Shown here piece after piece: positions 48,292-57,121 of a DNA stretch of 64,000 nucleotides. The translations under genes were made by a program, and so were the position numbers. The notes below the pieces were generated by a model. It was given only the letters and a program-made list of their open reading frames with translations. It was not told where the DNA came from and did no database searches. Numbering within the stretch: position 1 is the first letter of the stretch; each line of letters begins with the position of its first letter. Source of the DNA: Pholiota molesta (taxonomy: Eukaryota; Basidiomycota; Agaricomycetes; Agaricales; Strophariaceae); the NCBI GenBank assembly GCA_014925825.1, contig JACGCK010000075.1, positions 1 through 64,000 of the forward strand. The letters are read 5' to 3'.

Positions 48292-51200
48292 CAGCGAACT
48301 CAACCGACGTCTCAGGACGACCAGTTTCCGCAGGAGGCACCTCCTTTCGCGCCCTCCGCTGCACGGCCGCGCGCGCCTCAATGCCAGCAAGAACAGGCAT
48401 CGCGTTCAACATCACCTCGGCGTCATCATCCACGACGTCGTGATAGGTATACTCGCTACGCGCGCGCTCGGTGCCAGGTGTGTCATTCGAATACATGCGT
48501 GACAGCGCGTCCGCAACGACATTCTCACTCCCTGGAACATATATGACCTCAAATTCAAAAGAGGAGATCTTTTCTATCCAGCGCGCTTGACAGCCAGATA
48601 GGTTCTTCTGGTTCAATAGGTACGTCAGACCCTTATGATCTGTTACCCATTTAAAACCAATCCCTTGCAGGATATCTGTATGCCGCAGCATCGTCTCGAT
48701 GCCCGCAAGCATTTCGATCTCATGGACTGGATAATTCTGCTGCGCAGAGTTCAGTTTGGCCGAATAGAATGCCGCAATGCGTGCAGTCTTCCAGTCAGGA
48801 CCTTGGCTAACCAGCCCGGAGATTCCTGTAGCGCACCCATCCGTCACCATCCAGATGGGATCGGCGTCTTTCGCGTAGCTCAAAGGTACACGGCGATGCT
48901 CGCGCGCTTCGTGTACAAGACGCTTGACGTCTTCAAATGCTCGCTGCTCGGTATAAGTCCACCGAAATGGAACTGTATCACCCGTTAACGCAGTCAGAAT
49001 TCCCATAGGCAAGCGAACACCAGGGACATCGTCGGCGAGATACCCGACAGTACCAAGAAATCCCCGTAAGAGATCTCTATTGGTTGGCACTTTCCAACTA
49101 ATCACTGTATCGACTTTAGCGCCATCCATACGGATACCCGCATCGTCGATCAACCGACCCAAGATCTTCAGCTCGGGCTCAATAAAGTGAAGCTTCCCTT
49201 TGCTAAGGTAAAGCTTCTCGCGCTTCAGGATGTCAATGACCATCTTAACATGCTGGACATGCTCCTCCAGCGTGCGCGAGTAAATGACAATATCATCAAG
49301 ATATATATCCATGAAGCGCCCAATGAACGCAGAGAATATATGATCCATAAGCACCTGGTATGTCGCCGGCGCGTTACAATCGCCTATCTGGATCACCAAA
49401 CTAACCATATTACCGTCCGGCGTTGTTACCGTAGATCGGTCGACATGTTCAGGAATAATCCTTATCTGCTCATAAGCAGACTTCATATCCATCGACGTTC
49501 GAAAAGGATGGCTCGCGCACCTGTGCAGCATCCCGTCGATGTCAGGCAATGGCGAGGTCTGCTTGACCGTATTCTTGTTGCGCTCTCGTAGATCAACAAC
49601 TGTGCGCAACTCAGCTGGCACGTCGCCCTTGTGCGGCTTCGGAATTAACAACATAGGTACTGTATTACCAGCCGAAGTAATTCGCCAACGCCCTGTCTTC
49701 AAGTATGCATCGCGTTTCTCAGCCCACTGCTCACGAAAAGCTTCTGGACAGCGCGACGGCCGCCAAGGATATCTCTTGTTCACATCAATCAGAGGTATTG
49801 TATGATTGATGTCTCTCATGGGCGGCAATTCCGTTGCGCTAACGTCTTTGCACAGCGGCGCGGCATAATCGCGTAGTTCCTGACAGGCTGCTTCCACAGG
49901 ATCCAAATGTACGTCTATGGCGCTAGCCACGTACTTCATATCCTGCCCTGTAAGGATCGGAAGCGCTTCGTCGCTGCCAATGATGACACGCGCGGGATTA
50001 AATCCCACGCAGACGCGATGTTGGTACATCCATGGTGTCCCTAGTATCAAGTCATAATTGCTGATATTGGCAATATCCAGTGTACGATCTTCCTTCACGG
50101 TCTGGTATTCCAACTGCACAGTTGTGCGTGCATTGACTTTCGACCGCGACCCTTGAACCGCGAGTTGCAGGGTAAGCGGGCTCTCCATTTCCTCATGCTT
50201 AAGCTTAAGCTGATCTGTGAGAGTGGATGATATGAAATCGCCAAGCGATCCGGAATCCAACAGCGCCCTGGCGGGCTGTCCGTTGACAGTAGTCGTTACC
50301 ACCACTGGCTTGGGTAGCGCGCAGCGCTTATCCTTGACCATAGCCGCGTTGTGTTGAAGCCCCGCGTACTTACTACGGTCGACCTGAATCCCGGACACTT
50401 CGATCACAGGGGATTCGATGGGACCAACTCTCGATCCTGCTGGGTCACGGAGCTCTAACTGGTACAGTATCCGCCCATACCACTCCCCAATTCTGAACTT
50501 TGGTGAGTGGAGCTGAGACTTAGAAATCTTCGTTGATAAACAACAAAAATAATCTCTGATTTCATAGTGAAATGAATCCTCGGGAGCTAAATGAACGACT
50601 TCGAATCGTGACGCATCCGTGCTCTCGCGCGCATGTTCAGATAGGTAGGGTGCGTGCGCGAGCAAGAGGCGCTCAGCATGCCGTTCGACAACGTCACCCA
50701 TCAAGGTCTGCAAGTACCGCTCGGTTCGCAGCCATTCATTAGCATATTCGCCTGGCATGTAGATTCCCATCTGATCAATACATTGCTCAGCGTACCACTT
50801 TCCAATGGAAAAGCATGGCAATCGTAAGATATCAGAGTGAATCCAATATTCCACACTGCGTTTCCGGTCGAACACAGTGTACATACCAAACTCGGCATGT
50901 CGAGTGATATCGAAACGTGGTTTTCCCATCGCAGTGGGATTAATCCACAAGTCTGTGTCCCCGGGATATGGTTGACAATGCTCAAGCACGAACTGAACGC
51001 GTCGCCCGAGCACGTCACCCATCGTCTTCATTCCTTGGCCGCCCCATTCAGGTCCGGCCACGGAGTTATTCCACTCCTCGCTCAGAGGATCTTCGTGGGC
51101 ATTCGGCGGCTCGTAAACAGGCGCGTTGTCGCCGTACGTTTTCTCGTACCGCCCCGAACGAACCACCTGTTCGCGATACCAACGGATGAGATCAAAATTG

Positions 51201-51514
51201 GGATTGCTAAATAGCTTTCTCCCAATTGTAGTTTGTAAATCCAAATCATAATCATGGATAATATAGGAATTGGGATTCGGGCCCACAGTGGTAGGATCCA
51301 CTGCAAACCTTCCCAGAACATTATGTTCTCCCTTGCAAGGAGGGTAACTAGAATAAATTCCTTCTTTGAGAAGTTCGAGCAGATGCCAGCGCAGCGCTTG
51401 ACCCATGCAGCGACGTGGCAATTCGGGCTTGATTAACGCAAGCGCCCGTGCTCGGCGCTTAGCGTACCATCCACCCAAGTCAAAGTATTCATTGTGCAAG
51501 AGCGCCGTGGGCAC
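48152..51514 (-). CDS. gypsy pol, part 1: protease, reverse transcriptase, RNase H
   Basis: 1120-residue open frame. The N-terminal third has repeated segments with an F-x-x-x-x-WY core (YFDLGGWYAK, NFDLIRWYRE, CFSIGKWYAE, KFRIGEWYGR). It is followed by an aspartic protease (ALLDSGSLGDFI), a reverse transcriptase with IYLDDIVIYS, and an RNase H with VTDGCATG, HEIEMLAG and WVTDHKGL, ending VVADALSRM. The last 40-odd residues (below 48292) are encoded by the inserted element and end at an alien stop. The frame overlaps the end of gag by about 80 nt in the -1 frame. The listed start is a GTG and is not a real initiation site; expression would need frameshifting from gag. Confidence 0.92.
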   Translation of the reverse strand: MPTALLHNEYFDLGGWYAKRRARALALIKPELPRRCMGQALRWHLLELLKEGIYSSYPPCKGEHNVLGRFAVDPTTVGPNPNSYIIHDYDLDLQTTIGRKLFSNPNFDLIRWYREQVVRSGRYEKTYGDNAPVYEPPNAHEDPLSEEWNNSVAGPEWGGQGMKTMGDVLGRRVQFVLEHCQPYPGDTDLWINPTAMGKPRFDITRHAEFGMYTVFDRKRSVEYWIHSDILRLPCFSIGKWYAEQCIDQMGIYMPGEYANEWLRTERYLQTLMGDVVERHAERLLLAHAPYLSEHARESTDASRFEVVHLAPEDSFHYEIRDYFCCLSTKISKSQLHSPKFRIGEWYGRILYQLELRDPAGSRVGPIESPVIEVSGIQVDRSKYAGLQHNAAMVKDKRCALPKPVVVTTTVNGQPARALLDSGSLGDFISSTLTDQLKLKHEEMESPLTLQLAVQGSRSKVNARTTVQLEYQTVKEDRTLDIANISNYDLILGTPWMYQHRVCVGFNPARVIIGSDEALPILTGQDMKYVASAIDVHLDPVEAACQELRDYAAPLCKDVSATELPPMRDINHTIPLIDVNKRYPWRPSRCPEAFREQWAEKRDAYLKTGRWRITSAGNTVPMLLIPKPHKGDVPAELRTVVDLRERNKNTVKQTSPLPDIDGMLHRCASHPFRTSMDMKSAYEQIRIIPEHVDRSTVTTPDGNMVSLVIQIGDCNAPATYQVLMDHIFSAFIGRFMDIYLDDIVIYSRTLEEHVQHVKMVIDILKREKLYLSKGKLHFIEPELKILGRLIDDAGIRMDGAKVDTVISWKVPTNRDLLRGFLGTVGYLADDVPGVRLPMGILTALTGDTVPFRWTYTEQRAFEDVKRLVHEAREHRRVPLSYAKDADPIWMVTDGCATGISGLVSQGPDWKTARIAAFYSAKLNSAQQNYPVHEIEMLAGIETMLRHTDILQGIGFKWVTDHKGLTYLLNQKNLSGCQARWIEKISSFEFEVIYVPGSENVVADALSRMYSNDTPGTERARSEYTYHDVVDDDAEVMLNAMPVLAGIEARAAVQRRARKEVPPAETGRPETSVEFAVRLDTSSVYSQVPVSQLVGILASILTRGSGSLVPTGMSGSEYGFPG

Positions 51515-53421
51515 TCCAATACAAAATGAGTTAGGTCATCATAAATAAGATAACGCTTCTTGCGCGTTGACTTTTCAACGAAGAATCGATCGTTGTCAGT
51601 GAAATAATCCGTAGGGTAACGTCCATCCCCTGGATAGGGACGGCATTTGTTCAGCAACTCGGTCGCGCGAGTGGCGTATGCATCGCCGATGTGATCTCGC
51701 GGATACCGAATGTACTCGTCCTCTTCCAACGGATGCACGGTCGGCGGTTTAGGCTCGGGTGCGGGGTTCTCGTCGTCCTCGTCTTCCAATGACGACGTAA
51801 CATCCGTGTCTTCCAAATCAGGAGGCTCATCCACTGGTTCTGTGAATGGCCCCAACTGGTACTTTCTTTCAATGGCTTCGAGCGCAGGGTCATCGAATGA
51901 CCACTCCACTGAACCCTCGCTAGTATCACTCATCAACTCACTGTCGACGATCTCAAAGTCATCCGAACTGGATTCAGCATCCTTGAATTCAATGGAGCCC
52001 AATGGTAAGCTATCTAAGACTTCCACAGATTGGTCTGACTCTTCCACAGGTTCCATGCTGAACGCTGCGATGCCCGGTGGGCGATTTCCACTGTGTTTCA
52101 CGGTGCTACCTTGCGGGCAGTTTCGAGCAAGATGCCCGGTTTCGTTGCAACGGAAACAGCGCCCTTCAGCGCGTCTCTCGGCGACTTCCTTCTCAGATAA
52201 CTGAGGGGTGCGGCTCGTCTCGCGCTTGGTCGTTCCACGGAACGACTGACTTTTGGCACGGTCAGAACTGTTCGACGGCCTCGACGAGCCGAATCGACTA
52301 CCTTTCGACGAGACGCTGGGCTTCGACGAACCAAAGCGACCAGACGACCCGGTGGGACCATTGGACTGGCCGCGCGAATTGTTCGATGGCGCAGGTGAGT
52401 TGAACGGTCTCTTAAAATTGTTAAAACCATTCTGATGATGATTATTGTGCTGAGGAACCGAGCTCCCCGGGCGCCTACTACGAGACTTCGACACGCGCTC
52501 TGAAATTTCGATGATTTCCACCCGCGCGACGACATCATCCCAACCGACGGTGTCTGGATGAAGCCTATCACGCCAAAGGGCAGTCTGAATAGACTCTGAA
52601 GAGCCCATCCAAAACTTGATCACCAAATCACGCTCGCTTATCGAGCCGATTAAATTGCTAAGTTCCTCAAGCTCGTGAGCGAACTCAGTAACCGATTTAT
52701 CGTGTTGTCTCGCCCGATTGAACTTTTCGCGCATCTCCATGCGATGGTCAATTGGGAAACAGTAGTTATACAATTCTGCATAAAATTGTGGTAATGTCCA
52801 ATCCTCCTCAGTCATGGACACCTTTTGCAAATAGAAATCGTATGCTTTCCCCTTGAGAAAATACGAGAGCGCGAACGCCTGCCGCTTCGATTTAATGCGG
52901 CTGTCTGAAATGTACGCCTCACTTTCTTTGACGAAACGATGAAAGGCGCGAACATCCGACTTGCCATCGTAAGTCGTAGGTTTGAACGCTTTGTGACTTG
53001 AGCGCGAGGACTTAGACTTCCTCGATTTCTTACGGCGTTTACTGCGCGACTCGCTGTTCGAGTCCGTATCAGTACGCTCATCTGAACTGGAACTCGACGA
53101 ATCACCCGGAGGTCCGCCTCCATGGCCCGCCTTTTTCTTCCCGGCTTGGCGCATTGCCACGCCGAGAAAAGAGTTGGGATCGATCAGGGCATCGGGCCTG
53201 GATTCAGCAGGCAATCTACTCTTAGCGGGAGCTGATTGTCTGGAACGCGAATCGCGCGTTGCTCGTTCGCCGGCGCTTACTTCGCGTGCGTCGGGCACCG
53301 CTGATGCGCTGGCACGCGATTCGGCATTATTCTCGCGAGCAACAGGTGTTTCTGCACGTCGCGTCTCATGCTGCTGATGATAAGACTCCCAGGCCGCCTG
53401 TTGGGCCTGTAAATCTAATTC
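51433..53421 (-). CDS. gypsy gag: retrotransposon capsid with CCHC zinc knuckle
   Basis: The open frame runs from the codon after TAG at 53422-53424 to TAA at 51433-51435. It has a charged Ser/Arg/Lys-rich leader (around 53000-53120) and a Retrotrans_gag-like helical domain (AFHRFVKESEAYI, SYFLKGKAYDFYLQ, EFAHELEELSNLIG). A Ser/Asn/Gly-rich linker follows, then a CCHC knuckle CFRCNETGHLARNC at about 52115-52156. An acidic tail ends in CRPYPGDG and YLIYDDLTHFVLECPR, the front half of the repeat that continues in pol in the other frame. No canonical X-XXY-YYZ heptamer was found in the overlap. Confidence 0.88.
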   Translation of the reverse strand, partial: ELDLQAQQAAWESYHQQHETRRAETPVARENNAESRASASAVPDAREVSAGERATRDSRSRQSAPAKSRLPAESRPDALIDPNSFLGVAMRQAGKKKAGHGGGPPGDSSSSSSDERTDTDSNSESRSKRRKKSRKSKSSRSSHKAFKPTTYDGKSDVRAFHRFVKESEAYISDSRIKSKRQAFALSYFLKGKAYDFYLQKVSMTEEDWTLPQFYAELYNYCFPIDHRMEMREKFNRARQHDKSVTEFAHELEELSNLIGSISERDLVIKFWMGSSESIQTALWRDRLHPDTVGWDDVVARVEIIEISERVSKSRSRRPGSSVPQHNNHHQNGFNNFKRPFNSPAPSNNSRGQSNGPTGSSGRFGSSKPSVSSKGSRFGSSRPSNSSDRAKSQSFRGTTKRETSRTPQLSEKEVAERRAEGRCFRCNETGHLARNCPQGSTVKHSGNRPPGIAAFSMEPVEESDQSVEVLDSLPLGSIEFKDAESSSDDFEIVDSELMSDTSEGSVEWSFDDPALEAIERKYQLGPFTEPVDEPPDLEDTDVTSSLEDEDDENPAPEPKPPTVHPLEEDEYIRYPRDHIGDAYATRATELLNKCRPYPGDGRYPTDYFTDNDRFFVEKSTRKKRYLIYDDLTHFVLECPRRSCTMNTLTWVDGTLSAEHGRLR

Positions 53422-54030
53422 CTAATCAGGCAAATCCGCATTACCCCATTCTCGGGGATCAATGTTCTTTCCTTTAGCGCGCGACGGTCCTTCCTGTCGG
53501 GACTCGGAGCGCTCAGGTACAACCGGGGGTTGTTTATTTCTCATCTTAAGATTACGGCGCTCGATAAACTCGCGCTGCGCCGGAGTTAACATTCTCTCGG
53601 CTTGCTGAATAGCATTCTGCACGTCTGCAGATGGCTCTGGAGACTGTACTCTCACAGCCCCAGTTCTCTTAGGTGTTCTTATTTCTGATTCAAGGCTCCG
53701 TGCTCGTCTGTGAGTCACGGTTTGCCACCCTCCGGAATCCGCGTTCTCGGGGGTTTCAATGTGTCTGTTCATATCAAATTTATTGATATTACTAGATACT
53801 ACAGTGTGGGGTGCACTGTCTAAACTGCCAACTACAGGGCCAGTCTCCTTCTCAACCTGAACGGGAGAAGGGGGTCTCGAGGCGACAACGTCACTGTAAG
53901 TGCGTTTTGGGGACGTCTCGGGTGCAGGACTGGAACTCCTTTCGGCGCGAGGCGGGTTCCCACGGCGTGCCGCTGCCGGAGCGGCACCGCCACGAACGCG
54001 TGCTGTGCAGGGAGGCATACTGATGGTCAA
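53422..54030 (-). CDS. gypsy gag leader ORF, ends at in-frame TAG before gag
   Basis: 202-residue frame with an internal ATG-rich start (MTISMPPC; the second Met at about 54018 is equally plausible). Rich in Pro, Ser, Arg and Glu. It includes WQTVTHRR and ends NADLPD-stop. The next codons continue in the same frame into gag (ELDLQAQQAAWE), so TAG at 53422-53424 interrupts one original ORF; CAG to TAG, a C-to-T change, would explain it. It may be read through, as in some retroelements, or may be a null mutation. Confidence 0.75.
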   Translation of the reverse strand: MTISMPPCTARVRGGAAPAAARRGNPPRAERSSSPAPETSPKRTYSDVVASRPPSPVQVEKETGPVVGSLDSAPHTVVSSNINKFDMNRHIETPENADSGGWQTVTHRRARSLESEIRTPKRTGAVRVQSPEPSADVQNAIQQAERMLTPAQREFIERRNLKMRNKQPPVVPERSESRQEGPSRAKGKNIDPREWGNADLPD

Positions 54031-54195
54031 CTAAAACTTGAGGTATAGAGAACGTACCGAGATTGGAAATGACGGAGGTTCTTGGGGGGTCTTCTACCTT
54101 GATGCTGGATGGTCTGGATGATCAGTCCAGAGGGTGCCCGAGCGAGAAGGAGAAGGGATAGGGGAGTTAAGAGAGTTTGTTACTTGTCAAAAATA

Positions 54196-55097
54196 TGTGA
54201 CGAAAGTGACAGCAGTGACTGTGAGTGACTGCGGTGGGAGTTTCGGCACACGGGGTAGCGAACAGAAAGACAGTTGAAAGGCTTAAAATTCACTGGAGCG
54301 ACTGTCTACTGCGTACATGGCTTTTATACCTACGAGCAAATAGTCACGAGATAGAATAAAAATAGAGAAAGGAGCGACAGGGGTAGGAAGTGGATAAGAG
54401 ACCATGTGTCAATCAAAGAGATACAGTCGAACCCCTCATAACCCATACCCTTCGGTGGACGTCCGGGGCTATGGGTTATGAGAGGTCATGGCATCGGAGA
54501 GGTATGCTAAAAATAGAGACTAAGATTTGAAGGTTTTTTTCTCCTCAATGCTTCATGGATTAGCCCATAATTCAGTTGAGAGCTTTGTACGATGTTCATC
54601 GTTGTGAAATCTCAGTCAAACCGAGCATCTGCGTACGGTTGCGTGCAGTTTGACGTCGATGATGACCAGCGGGCCGCCATCAATCAGTATTCCCACGCGC
54701 CTCCGTTGCATCACCGGCCTATGGTGGGCCTATGGACAGACCTTTTCCTCGAATTGTGCACAATTAAGATGGATGTCTGACTATAAAAAACTTACACTGT
54801 ATCGAATAACAGTATATAATCGCTTTTATGCTCCAAAATCAATGATATGATCCCTATAATCTATGGGTTTTTTCTCCTAAGGGGTATGGGGTATGGGGTA
54901 TTGCGGACCTATGGGTTATGGTCTGCAATTCCCCGCCCACCGAGTCGGTGGATCAATTTTGCTATGGGGTATTAGGGGTTATGGGGTGCGAGAGTTATGG
55001 CTTAAGAGGGGTTCGACTGTAATAAAATAAAAGGAATGTGGTGCGGTTGGAGCTCGGAAACATGTGCAGAGTCCGAAAAGGGTATCGATTCGTTACA
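54196..55097 (-). repeat. 5' LTR of gypsy element, interrupted by MITE
   Basis: 304 bp of LTR sequence identical to the 3' LTR, split by an insertion of 596 bp plus a duplicated TA at 54422-55021. The interruption lies within the LTR and may disturb transcription of the element. Confidence 0.95.
54424..55019. mobile_element. 596-bp Tc1/mariner-like MITE in the 5' LTR
   Basis: Flanked by a TA duplication (54422-54423 and 55020-55021) with inverted ends starting CAGTCGAACCCCTC (14 bp perfect, then imperfect). The uninterrupted LTR at 44620-44640 has a single TA at this site. TA target choice and short inverted repeats fit Tc1/mariner, probably pogo-like. The interior repeats variants of CTATGGGTTATG in both orientations. 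No transposase gene; nonautonomous. Confidence 0.88.
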
Positions 55098-55407
55098 CTC
55101 CATAACGGCACTAGCGGGACACGAACACACATCGGACGGAAACCATCTATTCTACCAGCTCTAGACCCTCCTGAAAGCGCCATCCCTCCCATGACTGCGG
55201 CGCCTATCCCTGACGGTCAGATTCCCGGATAATATCATTGTTTTCCCGCCCCGCCTCGCGCTGCACGCAGCCGCGGGAGGCCGTTCCTCGCGCTGTTCGT
55301 GCGCGGGCTCCTCGCCGCGGCGTGCGCGTGGCGCGATCTCCGGAACGCGGGCGCGCCCCGGTGCGCGCGGTCGTGATCAGCAACTGCGCGCCGTTTTTTT
55401 TTTCACT
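55098..55407 (+). pseudogene. Block J, unit 4, right half: rest of the split F-box remnant
   Basis: Resumes the F-box sequence exactly where the left half stops (after the CTCCA duplication) and parallels unit 1 from about 10017. It then jumps at about 55227 to the GC-rich 3' end, skipping roughly 450 bp present in unit 1, and ends in VVISNC and a poly-T run at about 55394-55403. Broken. Confidence 0.55.
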
Positions 55408-56955
55408 AGATGCTAATACGAACATGGGAGTGCCGCCGCAGCTTTCGAGATTCTTAGTTTGACGCGAGGTTGCATGGTGGTGGACAGCGGGGTGATTTAG
55501 AATGTACGACTTGGACACGAGGGGTCTGGTACGGAGGACGGAGGAAGCAGAGGTATCGGCGCGTGCGATTGGCGCTGGAGTGTGGATAGAACCTTGAGCG
55601 GCCTTCGCGGCGTTCCGTCTCCAAGTTGAGAATGACATCCTCCGGTGCACGTACTGAACGTATGCAATGGTGGCAGGCACCGCGTCATCGATGGAGATGC
55701 CACGGTACATGCAATGAGCTGCCCAGAGCCATCGACACTTGTCGATCGATTCGACATCGCATGACATTCGTATGGCTGCCATATGCGTCACAGAAATGGG
55801 AGGAGTCAAGAGGGCCGCTCAAGATGGGGTGAACAACAGAATTATAGCTTGGAGAGAATTCCTTCTTCGGATAGAGTAGGTACTTCTGATGGGGGATACT
55901 TAGGTCAGAATGGGTGCGTCGATAGGAGAACGCAAGGCATACGTACTGTACGATACCAATGAGACGCCTGTACAGGGATATGGGCACCGCCATCAAAAGA
56001 GAAGTCACGGACGTTGGATTGTTGGGGAATGGCTCTAGTGCAGAATCCAGGACCAGCAGCACCTGGCGATGACACAGGAAGGGTCCATATACCGTGCGGA
56101 GAGTGCGATGGCGAGGACCTGACGTGGCCTGGCAGTCACATCGAATAGAAAAGGATGGACGGAGGTCAGAAAAATATAGCCATCAGTGCCTGGAGTGCAT
56201 TACGACTTTGAGATACGATAGAGCTGAAGCAATTAGCGGCTGAATGGTGCAGAAAGGTTGCTGATCAGTAAGAGGTGCGAGGAGGGGAACGAAGAAAGAC
56301 TCGTACGTTCTGACCAGCGCTGACCTCGATCTCATCGTCCGTACCTATCATCCTATCAGTGTCATAACTTGTTCATTCGCTTCTTTCACCATGAACATTC
56401 GACAGGTCGCGCGATCTGAGTGAGGAATAGAGAGCGGAGCGGCGATGATCATGCGGTGGGAGATGAGAAACGAGCGAGCATAGCACTGATTGAGCACATA
56501 GTTCGGATGGAAAGGAGAGACTGCAGAGAAAGGTCAATATCGTCCTGGACACCTGACAGAGAACGTGAGCGTGATGCAACTGAAAGGAAGAAAAAAACGG
56601 TGCATACCGTCTGTGCGCATGCTCGCACTCCAGCCTAGACATCTTGACGCAGTAAACGTGAGTGCGAGTATCAGCGATGCTGTGGCAATGGGGACGATGA
56701 AGGGAGGAGGAAGACCTGGTGCGGTGTGAAAACCCAAGCGCCGGGCTTTAACCGCTGACCGGTCCGGGCGTCTGAAGACTAGTTGGGCGAGCGCGCACAA
56801 AGTACCTGCCTACGGCAGAGGCCCATTAAATTTCTCAGTACATGTACAAGGACCGAGTGAATTGTATATATAAATCATGATACTAGAAAGTGGCACTGCA
56901 TTGCTGTGAAGTTTGAACCTGTGCCTACAATAATCGAACAAAACCACACCAGTCG
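55408..56955 (-). repeat. Block K, unit 4, upstream of NLR5
   Basis: Almost identical to block K of unit 1 (10736-12355), with scattered substitutions and one deletion of about 70 bp at about 55478. The identity continues through the promoter and exons 1-4 of the NLR. No intact gene. Confidence 0.55.
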
Positions 56956-56965
56956 TATATATAAG
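56956..56965 (+). promoter_or_regulatory. TATA box of NLR5
   Basis: TATATATAAG, 166 bp before the start codon, identical in sequence and spacing to that of NLR2. Confidence 0.5.
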
Positions 56966-57121
56966 TATGCCTGACAGATCAATGATATTGCTGTGGACGT
57001 CAAAAAACAAGGCTGTTCCCACTAGTACAAGTACAACGGCGCCGATTCATAAACAAGAACCATCTCATATCTGTTCCCAACATACAACATCCACCCATCA
57101 CCACTTGGCCTCAACGGAATC

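Larger units (their letters stand above)
44401..55097 (-). mobile_element. Ty3/gypsy LTR retrotransposon with two nested insertions
   Basis: Complete element on the minus strand: 5' LTR 54196-55097 (interrupted), gag, pol and 3' LTR 44401-44704. The LTRs are TG...CA with TGTRACG short inverted ends and are identical over 304 bp. A 5-bp duplication CTCCA flanks the element (44396-44400 and 55098-55102). Order protease, RT, RNase H, integrase and a chromodomain-like C-terminus place it among fungal chromoviruses of the Ty3/gypsy group. Two nested elements account for 1585 bp including duplicated target bases, leaving about 9112 bp. It carries in-frame stops in the gag leader and in integrase, so this copy is probably not autonomous. 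No clear tRNA primer-binding site is seen after the 5' LTR. Confidence 0.95.

Noticed and set aside
51433..51514. A canonical -1 slippery heptamer at the gag/pol overlap
   Set aside because: The overlap was read codon by codon in the gag frame and no X-XXY-YYZ heptamer was found.
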